Positions 21,814 through 41,362 of a stretch of DNA of 64,000 nt are shown piece by piece. The stretch is taken from positions 434,001 through 498,000 of the forward strand of contig OZ218956.1 of the NCBI GenBank assembly GCA_965112735.1. The letters run 5' to 3'. Source of the DNA: Phaeosaccion multiseriatum (lineage: Eukaryota > Ochrophyta, other classes). The translations under genes were made by a program, and so were the position numbers. Numbering within the stretch: position 1 is the stretch's first letter; each line of letters opens with the position of its first letter. Below the pieces are notes generated by a model. It saw nothing but the letters and a program-made list of their open reading frames with translations. It was not told the DNA's origin and searched no databases.

Positions 21814-24800
21814 ATGGCGCACTCGCGAGCTCCTCCAGAGGAGCAGCAAGAGGATGTCAAGAGGCTCAAGGAGGATGAGGGGGAGGAGATGCCGCTTCCT
21901 CCCTTCCCCATGAAATCGATGATGGCACTCGGTTGTGGCATGCTCGCCCACGGCTACAGCTTGACTTCACTGTTTCCCTACATTGGATACATGGTTACTT
22001 GGCTCGGGATGACCCAGAATAAAGACGAGGCAAGAAAGGAGGAGGCAAAGGGATGAGGAAACACACCCCAATAGTGCACGCGTCTTACGTATATGTGTGC
22101 CTCTCCCTCCCCCGTGAACAGGTGGGCTACTACGCGGGCTATGTGGCCTCGGCATACATGGTAGGGCGCTTCGCTTCGAGCTTCACGTGGGGCCTCATTG
22201 CCGATCGCATTGGACGCAAGCCCGTGCTGTACCTTGCCCTGCTGGAGATGGCCGTCCTCAGCCTGGCCTTCGGGCTCGTGCAAAGCTACGCGGCGGCCAT
22301 CGCCATCCGCTTCATGCTCGGGTTTCTCAACGGACTCACTGCCGTGGGCAAGTAAGTCTCGGTGGGGCTTGTGCTGCGCTCCCCCCCCCACGGTGGCGGC
22401 TCCACGTTTGCCCACCGACTCCTGCTGCTGCTGCTGCTGCTGCTGCTTGCAGAGTACAACAGCTCAACAAGAACATCTGTCTCCATGATATATGTATGGA
22501 GTATCTCGCTGTCTCTCTCTCTCTCCTCCCATGGTAAGCGCCTCCCTGTTCCCGCAAGATGCACATTCTGAACTCCGCCGCTCTGCCCGCCCCTTCCCTT
22601 TCCCCTGCCCCTGCCGTGTGCCCTTGTGCCTGGCCCCTTGTCCCTTGCTGATGCGCAGGTGTGTCATCAGTGAGGTGTGCGGGCCACACCATGAGGTGCG
22701 CGGCATGGGCTTTTTGTTGAGCTCGTGGAGCATCTCCATGGTGCTCGGGCCCGCCATCGGAGGCATGCGTAAGTGTGTGTGTGTGCCTGTATGTCTGTAT
22801 GCCTGTATACCTGTGAATGCCTGTGTATGTGTATATCTCTCTGTGTCTACCTGTCTCTCTGTGTAACAAGACTATACATAAAACGGGACAGTGATAGAGC
22901 TATAGAAGCGGTATCGGTCTACTCCTTACAGACTCGTGTGTGAAGACTACACCAAGATAAAGACTTCAGCCATTTGCGCCCCGGAGGGAGAGGAGGGGAG
23001 GAAGTGGTGGGAGGAGAGGGTCGATTCAGCCGCCGAGGTGTTTCTCTCTCTGTATGTATATGCCTGTATGATCATGTATGTCTCTGTGTATGCCTGTTTG
23101 ATCTTTGTAGGGCCTGACTCCTGACTGAGGAAGTGACTGACTGACTGACTGACGTAATGACTGACTGATTCTCATTCTCTCTACAAGTCCATCACTGCCT
23201 ACCCATCTCTGATCTATCCCTTGCACCACATGCCCTCCACACACACACACACCACTCCCCCACTGAAACGGCCGTGTCCAGTGGCCAACCCGGCTGGCCA
23301 ATACCCCGACAACTCCCTGTTCCAGGCGGCCGTGTGGCGTCGCTATCCTTACCTCCTCCCCAACATAGCAGGGGCGGCCATAGCCCTTGTTGCGCTGCCG
23401 CTGGTATGGTTCTTCGTGCCGGAGACGCTGGTCAGGAGCGGCTCGAGCAAGGAGGGCCACGAGCACCAGCACAGGGAGAGGGAGGGGGTGGGGGATGGGG
23501 TAGGGGAGGAGGAGGAGGAGCAGCAGGAGGAGGAGGAGGAGGAGGGGGACGTGCTGGAGTGGCAGCGGGCGGAGGAAGGCGACGATCGACTTGACAAGAG
23601 GTACGGGGATGATGAAGAGGATCCCTTGCTTCGTATACGCAAGAGGAGGATGTGTGGTGGCCCAACCCTTTCCCGCCCGTCTGACACCACTCTATGCCCA
23701 TATGCCTCTGTTCTGACACCATTCTATGTCCATATGCCTCTCTTCTTCTCGACAGGGTGCTGGGACGGCGCTCAGCGTCGCGCTCCGCGGGCCTTCCGCG
23801 GGGGATGTTGCGACGCAGTGGCTACGCGCGTGTTGGTGATGGTGATGCCAGCGTTGGTAGAGACGACGACGACGACGACGACGACGACGAGGAGGAGGGG
23901 GAGGAGGGCAGGGGTGTAGGCAGCACGGATGAGAGAGCGGGGGAGTGGGGGGGCGCCACGGGGCTGTCCGAGGCAGAGGAAGGAAGAAGAAGAAGGAGAA
24001 GCAAACGGGTGGTCGTCAAGCCGTCGACGGGGAGTTCTGACCCAAGCGGCAGCGGCAGCGGCGGCGGTAGCGGTAGCGGTGGTGGTCTGAGCGGTTGGGG
24101 CACAGTCAAGTTCCTCATGGGCAAGCGGGTTGTTCGCACCCAGGTACGCAGGCGTATGGGCAAGTAGACAGGCATATGGGCCGGAAGGCAGGCAGGCAGG
24201 CAGGCACTTGGATGGGTGTGTCTCCTTCCTTTCTCTCCCTCTCTTCTCATCCCCCCCTCGCCCCCCTCTCCCTCCCTCCCCCCTCCCTCCCCACCCACCA
24301 GCTGTGCATCTACGCCCTGTTCTCCATGCTGTATATCATGTTCGATGAGGTGTTTCCTCTATGGGCCCTCTCTTCCATCGCCAATGGAGGGCTCGATTGG
24401 CGCATCGGACAGATCGGAAAGGCCATGGGGTTTGCGGGCATCATGATGATTCTTTTTCAGGTGCGAATTTGCAGTGTCAGGACATGAGGTTCTAACAGTG
24501 TCAGGTCTTTTTTTTGGGGGGGGTTTTGCGCGGTGCTTCCTGCGGTCTGCCACCGCATGTGCCTAGCTGCTGCTGCAGCTGCTACCGCCGGTCGTGTCTG
24601 CTGCTCTCTCCCCTGTGTCCCCCTATTGGCGATGGTCCTCACACACCCCCCTCCCTGTGGCCTTCCACTGTCCTGGCACTCACCCACCCGCCCATTGACT
24701 TACTACCCACTCACAGATATTCGTGTACCCCATCATCGTCGGGAGGCTGGGGCTGTACAACACCTTCCGCGTGAGCGCCCTTGTGCTTGTGCCGCTCTAC

Positions 24801-24905
24801 GTCGCCATGCCCCTCTGCCACTCTTTGCGACATCACCAGGCGCTGCTGTGGTGAGTCGGAGGGAGAGAGACGAGAGGCATGCGGCAGGCAGGCAGGCAGG
24901 CAGGC

Positions 24906-24950
<45 letters not shown>

Positions 24951-24987
24951 GGCAGGAGGGAGGGGGTTGTTGGTATTGTTGCTATGC

Positions 24988-25028
<41 letters not shown>

Positions 25029-26028
25029 GAGGGTCCCGCAACAGGCCCAATACCCAATACTTGAGAGCCTGAGAAAGCGCAGTCGCCGGGACTGTTGAGT
25101 GTCCGTGTTCGATGGATCGATCGAGTGCGATACCCAAAGAAGATGCCCAAAGGAAAATGCATGCGTGCCTGTGTCAGTGACTCGGCTTGTCACGGGATGC
25201 TCGGTTTCGGTTTCAGTTTCAGTTTCACTTCCCATCTCCTGTGTTTGTCAGCCCCACCCTCCTTTATATACTACCCCACCCCAACCCCTGCACTGCCATC
25301 CACTGCCATTCCTCCGCCGTTTGCTGCCATCCCCTGCCATTTCCTGCCATCCCCCCCCAGGCTGTCCCTCATGTCTGTGCTGGTGAGTCTGAAGTGTGCT
25401 GGAAACCTTCTCTTCACGTGCGGCTCTCTGGGCCTCAATCGCTCTGTGGACACCGCCTGGAGAGGCTCCCTCAACGGGCTCAGCAGTGAGTGTGGCTCCA
25501 CCCCCCTCCCTGTCTCTCTTATCTTCATGTCTATCTTCTCTTTGGACATGTCCTCTTACATTGTATGTCTATCTATCTGCATGCCTATGCCCATATGCTT
25601 GTGTTCCCGCATGTCCATATACCCAACATGCCTGTATGCCTGTATGCCCAACCCGTGCAGTGACCATGGGCTCGATCGGCAAGGCCCTGGGCCCCAGCGT
25701 GGGCTCAGTGTTATATGCAAGCTCAGTCTCGTCAGGGCTGCCCTCCCCACTGGACTACCACGCCGTCTTCCTCACTGTGTAAGTACTTACGTGTCAAGCA
25801 TGAAATGCCTTCCCTTCTCCCTTCCCTTCCCTTCCCTTCCCTTTCCTTCCCTTCCCTGTCCTCTTCCTCTCCTCTCCCTCCTGTCTCCCTCTGGAGGAGA
25901 CCGGATGTGTGTGTTCTCTCTGTCCACTCTTCCATAAGACATGAGTCTCTCTCCAGTCTCGGCGGCTTGTGTGCGTGCGTGCGTGTGTATGTGTGGGTGT
26001 ATGTGTGTGTCGCTCTGTGTATGTATCG

Positions 26029-26069
<41 letters not shown>

Positions 26070-26623
26070 CGTGTGTGGGTGTCTAACTCTCAGTCCACCC
26101 TCTCACTGCACCACCACCTCCCCCCCCCTCTCCTCCCCTCTTGTCCCTCTCTCTCCTCCACGACCACCCGCCCCCCCCCTTTTCTCTCTCCCCCTCTACA
26201 TACACACACGCACACACACACGCACGCACACACACACGCACACACACACACATACACACATACACACACAAAAACACACATACACACAACAGCGCGGTTC
26301 TGGCCGGCCTGTGCTTCTTCTTCATCTCCAAGCTGCTCACGGTAGGGGACTTTGAAGTGCGGGAGATGGCAGTGGATGGAGAGGGGACGGCAGTGGATGG
26401 GGAAGATGAGAGGGACGCGGAGGGCCTGCTCACGGACAGACGAGACAGAGGGCCGAGCCCTGCCCCTGTATCACCAACTGCTACCCCTGCCCCTGGCACT
26501 GCTGTTAGTGGTGCAGCTACGTCTGAGCCCTCTGCGCTTCTGGAGGTCCAGGAGGGAGGGCTGGAGATGGAGATAGCAGATGGAGGGCTGGAGATGGTCA
26601 CCGTGCACTCGGGAAGGAGGTGA
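21814..26623 (+). CDS. Major facilitator transporter, ZIF/ZIFL-like
   Basis: Ten exons: 21814-22029, 22122-22351, 22659-22768, 23282-23600, 23756-24143, 24302-24460, 24717-24850, 25361-25485, 25661-25778 and 26293-26623, encoding about 709 residues. The N-half shows LFPYIGYMV, VGYYAGYVASAYMVGRF and the MFS A-motif WGLIADRIGRKP, then GFLNGLTAVGK and ISEVCG. These are typical of the zinc-induced-facilitator-like branch, which carries metal-chelator or organic anion substrates. TM6 (AAIALVALPLVWFFVPETL) is followed by a very long charged cytosolic loop rich in Glu, Asp and Arg (about residues 205-315). TM7 onward begins LCIYALFSML. Intron 1 uses a GC donor (AAAGACGAG then GCAAGA at 22030). The exon 4 donor at 23600 is the least certain; a donor about 50 bases later is also in phase. 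The C-terminal tail is low complexity. Confidence 0.85.
24890..25031. repeat. (CAGA)n and (TTG)n microsatellites in MFS intron 7
   Basis: CAGG/CAGA units span 24890-24955 and TTG units span 24985-25030. Neither is coding in the chosen model. Confidence 0.85.
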
Positions 26624-27307
26624 ACAACATTGGTTCACGACGATTTTGACGTTTGGGGCTCGACATTAGAAGTCGATCTCCATGAACCTCGACATTGAGC
26701 TACGATTGTACTTGGCCTTAAGCCTGCCTTGCGTGGCGACTTCTGCTACCACTCTTGCTGCATGCCTTCGGTTTTGCTTACCTCCCATTTTTTTCCTCAC
26801 CTCTGTCTTGAATATGAATTTGAGCACGACACTCCCTCGTTCCCCACCACTCCCCATCCTTCCCCTCCGTGTGCAATTCGATACCCCGTCCGATACGCTG
26901 TGGAGCACAACACATCCCTTCCACCGCTACAAGTACTACAAATAGTGTCCCCTCCCTCCATCCATCCATCCCTCCCTCCCTCCTCCCTCCATCCATCCAT
27001 CCCTTCCTCCATCCCTCGCTCCATCCCTCGCTCCTTCACTTCCGCACCCTCCCGCCTACGTATCTCAGTAGCGGGGGTGGCGCTTCGGCGTGAAGCAAAA
27101 GGGCTTCGTTACGGAACAAGACGCTCGACAGCATAGGACCACGTGCCACTCGTCTCTGTGATTCTGTCATCTGTGATTCGTCGAATGACCACCACACCAC
27201 ACTAGAACCGCCACAACAAAACACAGAAAGCCAGACATGACCCATGGTACCTGCTTTCTGCCTCGCTGCCTCCTCTACCCCTCCTCTACTCCTCCTCTCT
27301 TCACTCT
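26624..27307. other. Convergent intergenic region
   Basis: Shared 3' flank of the MFS and RTX-repeat genes. It contains a CCTC/CATC-rich tract (26945-27035) and no supported gene. A hydrophobic open frame at 26682-26945 lacks any recognisable family and is probably 3'UTR. Confidence 0.45.
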
Positions 27308-33659
<6,352 letters not shown>

Positions 33660-34246
33660 CGTCTTTCTCTTGGACTATGCTTCTCTTGCTGGATACTTAT
33701 CGTCCGCGCATGCTCCTGCGTCTGAAGGCAGGTCTACCGATACTACCTGTTGCTGTGAAGGGTGAGGGTGATGGTCCTGGGCGCGGCTTGCCCCAACACT
33801 CCTTCCTCCTCTCAGCGCAAGGACAAACAGAAATTACCAAAAAACAGAAAATGAAACGTCGAAAGAGTGGTTCCGAGCGGAGAACTAACTTTCTCGTTTC
33901 CTGTGGAGGAGGAGGCCTAAAAATCAGGCCCTACAATGTATGTGTTAAGTTAAGTAGTTGATACATTTAATTAAAATTCTAAGGTGCACTTCGCAGTGGC
34001 AGGGAGGAAAGGAAGGCACCCCCCCGCCCATCTATCTATCCCTTTCCAGATGCACCCAAACCAGGAGTCTATAATAAACTGGTCGCACTCGTCCGGGCTC
34101 CTGCTACTCCTGCGTCTATCTGTCTGTCAGTCAGTCAGACGGCCCCTCCCTCTAAACTGTCTGCCACGTCTTGTCATTCCGCCAGCAAACCGCCACCGTC
34201 TTTCCCTCCCTCTCCACACACATCAATCCATCCCACTCTCAACCCT
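33660..34246. other. Upstream region of RTX gene and 3' flank of PRK
   Basis: Both neighbouring genes are on the minus strand. The region has an A-rich stretch (33820-33860) and an A/T-rich stretch (33945-33980). No supported gene. Confidence 0.45.
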
Positions 34247-37200
34247 CTACTGCTCGGGTCCAACTCCGACGTTCACGTCAACCTTCTTGTTGGTAACACG
34301 CTCGTAGATTTCTCGCAGCTTGAGGGCCACCAGCGTCTGCAGGAAGCCGGTTCCGTTGTTGGAGCCGGGCGAGTCACTGAGCTTGAGCAGGTTCTGGGTG
34401 AGCTCTCCATAGAACTTGGTGCCAATGTTGGACAGGTGGGACTCCACGTAGATGAGCTCCTGCAAGTTGTCGAACTGACCGTCCATCTCGAGCACGGAAA
34501 CCTGTGGGGAATACGCGATAGGTAAATGGAGAAGGGTTGTTGGTGAGGAAGCACTTCCAGTCTCGGCAGCCCAAAGGCGCAGGGCAGGCTCTACTTGACT
34601 GGAGTTGGAAATTCTTCTTCTCTTCTCCGGGAGATACCAGTGCACACTCTTTGCAACTCTCTCTCTCTCTCTCTCGCTCTCTAAGAGTGGCTTGACTGGG
34701 CAGCCCCACCTCACTAAAGAGACTCCTGCGCAACCCAAAGGCCCGATACAGCCCCCCCCCCATCTCTCTCTTCTCACCTCGTGGTCGTAGTACGTGTCGG
34801 GGCCGTACGCGAACTTGATGCCCGGGAAGGAGCAAGTCAGCTTGCGTCCGCAGGGCACCCACGAGATGGTGGAGCCCTCGTCGAAGAGGTAGGCAGGGTC
34901 GAAGTTGGACACGCCCTCCTTCTGGATAAGGCGGGTTCTGAGGATCTTGCCTGGAGGGTGGAGCGGAAGGCAAGGGACGGAGTGCGTGCGTGTGTGTGTG
35001 TGTGTTAGGAGCGTGGATAGGCCAGCAGAAAGTGGGAGGCGTGTACCACCCGTGGAGAAGGGAGGTAAGGGAAGGTAAAGACTGGAAACCGCTTCCTCGG
35101 CCTGTCCTCTGATTGATTGATCGACTGAATGGCTGACTGTCAGACAGAAATCTCATTGTAGAATGACCCCAGTGCTGCTCGTGAAAGCAAGCGTCGTGAA
35201 GGTATGAATTGGTAATCACTCAGTCAGCCAAGCAGGCAGGCAGTCGGTGACCTAAGCCAGCAAGCCAGGCCTGCTCTGCTGCAACACACAGAGCACAGAA
35301 ACCCCTCCACCCCCCTCCTTCGCACCTCGTCTCGTGACCCCACACTCCACCCCCTCCTCTACCTCACTCCCTCACTCACCCTCATTGTCGTCGGGGATGA
35401 GCTCCGTGGGCAGCACCTGAATGACGCAGTCCGAGTCGGCTCTTTGCGGGGCGATGAAGTTGTCGAAGTCGGGCTTGCGTGCCTCAATGGATTCCTTGAT
35501 GGACTCGAGGCTGTGGCCTCGCTCCATCATGTCCCTCTGAATCTTCCACGCGAACTTGATCTCGTCGGAGATGTCCAGGTAGATGGTGAAGTCGAGCAAG
35601 TCACGCACTCGCTTGTCCACGAAGGGGTGGAGGCCCTCAATGATGACAATGGGGGTGGGTTGGATCGTCTCGGGGGCGTCGAGGGTGCCGTTGACGTGGT
35701 TGTAAATGGGCTTCTCGATGGCCTTCCCATCCTTGAGGTCCTTGAGCTGCTCGTACATGAGGTCGAACTTCTGCTCATCCGTGTGGAGGGCAGTGCGGCC
35801 GGACTCCTGACAAGAGGGAAAGGGAAAGAGGGCAAGACGAGTGGGTGGGTGTCAGGTACGTTTCTTTTGTCCTGTGAGGGATTCATTGGTGTATAAACAA
35901 TCGAAGGAGAGGAGGGGCGGTGTTTGCCACATTAACCCCCCCCCAACAAGGGCGTCGACCCCTCTCATATATCGTACCCCCCCGTGCGCTTCAGTAAGAG
36001 TGGCCCGTCCCTCCCGCGCCCACGCAGCAGCCAGCAAGCGCAACCTGCGGAATATGCGGCTGGGACGCTTGCCAAACTGCGGCGTGCCGGGCCGTTTCTC
36101 CTTCCCAACTTCTCTTGTTGCCCGAGCCTCCCTGTCTGTCGGTCTCTCCTCGTCCTCACAACACAAGCGCACGGTCAGCACCATCCTGTTGGCTGACTGC
36201 TGCCTTCTCGCCAACCTAGCAGCCAAACGGACCCCATGGAGCAGCCAGAATCAGGCTCTTTTCTCTCCTCTGGCGGCATGACCGAATACGCAGACTGCTA
36301 GCATGAATGCTCGCTAAAGTGCCTCCCCTCGGCATGCCTCAGTGAGCGTCGCCACTTCTTCTTCATCATCATCACCATCAAAACCCATCGTATCTAGGGA
36401 GGGAGCTGCTGCTCTGTTGGTTCTCTTACCTTGCGTCCGCCACGGTCGTTGAGATGGTAGTCATCGAGGCAGATGACGGTGGTCAAGTCCGACACCAGTG
36501 TGTTGGTTTCCCAGCCGCCATTGTCGTGTCCACCTCCCAGAGGGCCCACCTGCGCACCTCCGAAGATGCTGGTCAGTCTTCGCATGAAGGTCGACTTTCC
36601 GCACCCGCTGTCTGCTGCCACACCGATCACAACCACCTGAAGAAGGAAAAAGGTTGGAATGCATAATTCGGGGGCAGAGGGTCGTCGGGTCAAGTGGGTG
36701 TCCGATTGTGTGCGTAAGAAAAGCGACTCGGACCGGCGGAAAGGCCGCAACACATGCAAGAGAGCACTTCATGAATGCGTTTGACCGTGGACAATGGTCG
36801 TCCGTCCGTCCAGTGCAAAGATATGCGCCAAGAGGAAAAACAATGCAAGTAGGGCTCGCGTGGAGGCAAATTGTGCCCGTTTCTTCCTAGACGTCCTCTG
36901 CAAATTTGCTGCGCCCCAATCACCCCATCAAAAACTCGGCACTGGCCCACAAGCGCGTGCATGAGCCACAAAAGATGACGTATGCTTGTCACCCGCACAT
37001 AAGCCTCCGCATCGTCCCCGCAACTCCACACGGGGAACGCGCAAGGCTTGACACATCAACCCTGTGCACTGCCCCCCCCTTCTCTACCCGCGCGGCGGCT
37101 GGCCTCACCTTCTCGTCCTCGCCCAACTTCATGCTCATGGCATGGTTGACAGCTGATCCGCGTGCTCCCCTCGCCGTGGAGACCTGCACTCCGCGGCCAG

Positions 37201-37279
37201 TGAAGGCGCTCAGCTGAGGAGCAACGAAGGCCTGGGCAGACCCCACCGCGAGGGCAATCGCGCACACCTTGGCAATCAT
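34247..37279 (-). CDS. PRK: Phosphoribulokinase, plastid precursor
   Basis: Five exons: 37109-37279, 36430-36636, 35380-35806, 34778-34950 and 34247-34501, encoding 410 residues. PRK phosphorylates ribulose 5-phosphate to ribulose 1,5-bisphosphate in the Calvin cycle. The precursor starts MIAKVCAIALAVGSAQAFVAP, a signal peptide with ASAFAP-type cleavage site, then a transit peptide. The mature part shows the P-loop GVAADSGCGKSTF, VICLDDYHLNDRGGRK, PIYNHVNGTLDAPE, IVIIEGLHPF, KIQRDMMERGHS and RKPDFDNF. The C-terminal region includes VPCGRKLTCSFPG and GPDTYYDHE. Both N-terminal regulatory-type Cys (P-loop and VICLDD) and the C-terminal CGRKLTC pair are kept. The loop between the first two Cys is 5 residues longer than in plants. 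Divergent from the bZIP gene. Confidence 0.96.
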
Positions 37280-37467
37280 GGTCAGCAACAGACAGAGATG
37301 AACAGAGACTGCAAAAAAAAGAGGGGTCGAGAACAGCTCACGGCCTTGACCCCAGCAATTTTTCAACGCCGGCGAGAGAGCAGTTTCGAACCCGCGCCGA
37401 CGAGAGATATTTTCTTTCCTTCGCCGCAAGCTGCTTCTCTCGGTAGGATTTGAGAATGAAGGGAGGC

Positions 37468-37498
<31 letters not shown>

Positions 37499-38021
37499 GA
37501 CGAAAAGAAGGGTGAACATCTCCAGCAGCGGCCTGAACAGGAGCAGTGCATATCCTGCGCGGGGCATCTACGGCTGCGACATATGACTCGGTAGAAGGTG
37601 AGGAGCGCTCTTAAGTCTCCAAGCCACAGCACTGTGGTCCCTCTCGCCGCGCATTTCCTGGAGCTGCTACGCCCCGATCGGCCCGCCTTGCCCGTGATTT
37701 ATGAGCCTATGCCTATCCTCGGCTGTCCCCTTACGCTTCCCTTCCTTTGCCCTGTCGGTTCTATTTTTGCATGAACGCCGCCAAAGGAGGACTTGAGCTG
37801 CGAGCAATCGAGGTGGGGAGCATTCGAGAGGTGACGGATTAAACTCGTCCCTTTGTGGGCAGTTAAACGCGAGGGGGGGGGTACACTGTTGAGGCAGACG
37901 ATGCGAACGTAGGTCATCGCCGCGGGGCAACCATTGCCCTCTCTTCTTCCTTCTTGAAGGAGTAGCGAATATCTGCCCGGAGAGGGAAGACCAAGGACAA
38001 AGCAAGATAAGCCAACAGCAA
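37280..38021. promoter_or_regulatory. Shared upstream region of PRK and bZIP genes
   Basis: This 742-bp divergent intergenic region probably contains both promoters and 5'UTRs. A short GA tract lies at 37470-37500. A CAAAGTAA-like or TATA element was not convincingly seen. No supported coding frame. Confidence 0.4.
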
Positions 38022-40144
38022 ATGTCGGGCGGCGGCGTGATTGACGACGACTTCTTGGATGGGGTCATGGATTGGGACGTGGGGGTGGGGGGGGGCATGC
38101 TCGGAGACGAGGCTGGGGCGGGGGACGACCAGCAGCAAATGGGCCTCAAGGGGGGTTTGCGAGGCCAGGCCGCCATGATATCGTCCAACGATATCTACGG
38201 CCTCGGGGAATGTGGCGACGAGGAGGAGGAAGACGACGAGGGTGCACAGGGCGGTGGCGGTATGGCCTTCGGGGGGGCGGCGATGCTCCCGATTGGTGCG
38301 GGGGGAGGCGCGCCTGCTCCGGCCGCGGAAAGGCCGGCTGCCCCGAACGGGACCTCCATTGTCGTCCCGGTAGTCAAGAAGAGGAAGAGGAGCGGGCTCA
38401 CGCAGGAGGAGCGGGCGAAGCAGAATCGGGATAGGAACAGGTGAGCCACAGCAGAGTCGGGCTTACCGTTGGGAATGGTGGATATTTTTGTTTGGGTACA
38501 TGTGGGTGTGTGTGTCTGTCATGCCCTGCCGGCCATGTGCTTTTATTTGGTTGTGTGTGTATGTATGTATGTATGTATGTATGTATGTATGTATGTATGT
38601 ATGTATGTCTGCATGTATGTAAGTGTGTGCATGTGTATGTACGTATATATGTGTGTGTACCGCGCCAGAACACATGCGAGTCTGGCCGCTGCTGCCCCTC
38701 TTGGAACCGCCAGCGCGCGCACTCCTCTCCGGTTGTCAGTTGGTTGTCGATGCACTACGATTTAGTGCCCCCTGACTAACCCAAGCACCACTCCTGTCCC
38801 TCCCTCCTTCCCTTCCCAGAGAGCACGCACGCAACACTCGGCTACGCAAGAAGAAGTACGTGGAGGACCTCAAAGACCAGGTATGTATGTAGGTAGGTAT
38901 GTATGTAGGTAGGTAGGTAGGTATGTAGGTATGTATGTAGGTATGTATGTATTTATGTATGCATGTAGGTAGGTATGTATGTAGGGAAAGAAGGAAGAAT
39001 GTATGCATGTGTGTGTGTGAGAGAGAGACGGCGTGCATGATGTATGATACGGGAGAGGGAGAGAGGTCTGTTGGCGTGCCTGCGTTTGGCAGCAGCCCCT
39101 TGCCGCTCCTCCCCTCATATCAGGCCGGCTCGTAATGACAGGGCACGCACCGCACGCATTTTTTTGGTTTGGTAATGAAGAAGGGGTTTGTCTGATCATG
39201 AGGGAGGGATGTCGCCGATGACCAACGCGCCGCCAAATAAATGGACATGTAGTTGGTCGTACATATAATGTATGTCTTGAGGAGAGAGGGCGCGGACCGT
39301 CTGGGCCTTGAGCGTGCAGCCAGTCCTCCAAAGCATCAGCAAAGGACGGAAGAAAGGGAGGGCGTGAGCGAGAGGGAGAGCACGTGCAAGCACCACTCGG
39401 TCACACCAAACTTATGCCCTAACTAACTACCCGGTCACACCAACTTATGCCCTAACTAACTACCCGGTGCTCGATACTACTCCCCCCCCCCACCCCCCCC
39501 TCCTTCTCTGTCCAGGTGCAAGAGCTTGTGTCTGCCAAGGCTAAGGAGGAGGTGGAGCGCATGCAGGAGCAATCGTCCCTCGCCACCCTGAAGAACACCA
39601 GAATCAAGGTGGGATGGGGTGGGGCCTGTAGCTCATTTTGACAGAGCTGTTGTGATTAGAGAGCATTTGTTTTTATGCTATACTCTCCCTCACTCTGAGA
39701 TACCCAGCAACCTGACTCTGACCCTCTTCACGATCCCCACCCCTACGAAATATTATTTTGTTCCCCATCTTCAGATTTTGGAGGCCTTCTTGGAGTACCG
39801 CGGCGCTGGAGAAGGGAGTCGGGCTAAGTGGGAGACCGTTCTGGAGCCGGGCTTCAAAATGCACCTGCCCATGACACCATACCGCACCTACCCGGGAGGA
39901 GAGATTCTGGCGGCAGAGGGGGGAGGAGGAGTAGGAGGAGGAGGAGGAGGGGAAGCAATATTAGGGTCGATACCGGCAGCACCAGCAGGGGCGGTGTCAG
40001 CAATAGCACCAGGAGGACAGGCAGTAGCAGCAGCGCCAGGAGTAATACTAGCATCGTCGATAGGGGGACAAGGAGGAGGAGGATCACTAGTGGCGGCCCC
40101 TGGCGGAGCACCACCACCGCCCGGAGCAGTTGGTGCTACAACAG

Positions 40145-40175
<31 letters not shown>

Positions 40176-41317
40176 CGCCGCAGCCGCTGCTGCTGCTGGC
40201 GACGGCCACTGCGTGCGGGTGGTGCGCGGCGTTGAAGGCGTATGCGCGGACGCGCTGAGCCTCAAGGCCTTAGCCGAGAGCCTGGTGCCGCCACCCCTGT
40301 CCACCGGCGACGCGAAGGAGGACTCGGCGAATGCACGGAGGTGGAGCAGCGCCGTCAAGAAGGTGCGTGCGTGCATGTGCGTGCGTGTGTGTGTGTGTGT
40401 GCGCGCGTGGGGACGGCCCGGGGCTGGGCTCAGACTTGCCTCTCGGGAGAGGGGTTAGGTTGGGCCCTGTCTGCCTTTCCGTCAGCCTTGTCTGCCTTTC
40501 CGTCCGCCCTGTCTGCCTTTCCGTCCGCCCTGTCTGCCTTTCCGTCCGCGCTCTCCGAGTCTCCGAGAGGGGGTGTGAAGTGAATATTTTTCTTCACGTT
40601 TCTCTCTTGTCTCTCCTCTCTCGTGTACTCCTCGCACTCACTCCCTTGCGGCATGCCCCTTTGGTAACCGTAGGCGCGTTTCCGCTTCTCGCTATCGGGG
40701 AAGCTCTTCTCCAACGGGGAGGAGTTTATGTGTGGATTCACCGCCGTCAGTGAGCATGACATGCAGCAGCACCAGGGGGGGCAGCAAAGGGCAGAGCCAC
40801 GTGTCTGCCGGGTGGAAGGGTCCCTTCGATGTTCCTTCTCCCAGACCACCAATAAGGTTCGTGTGCGTGCGTGCGTGTAGGCGTGCGTGTGGGAGTGTAT
40901 CTTCTTTCTAATCTTTGCAGGCCAATCGTTGGTGGTCCTTGGCGACGACTCGACTCGTCGGCGCACCTACTCACCCACCCACCACTCCCCCCGTGTGGCC
41001 CTCGCACCTCGCAGCTGGAGCATGTGAACATTACCTTCGACGTCAACGCAGCCATGGGCCAGCTCGGAAGGTGGGCCCCTGCGGCGGCCCAATCAGGACT
41101 AGCAGGAGCGGCGCAGTCCCATTCGACTGATCGAGTGGTGAAGAAGGAGGAGGATGTGCCGAACAAGGCGCACAAGGAGTCCGTGCTGCGAAGTGTCATC
41201 GACGACCTCAATGCCAAGAGGGTAAGTCAGGCAGGCAGGGCAGTTGGTGCTACACCGCGGCCAGGAGGAGGGAGGACGCGGAGCCGCGCCGGTTGGAGGC
41301 GTAGTGTGTGCGTGACA

Positions 41318-41362
<45 letters not shown>

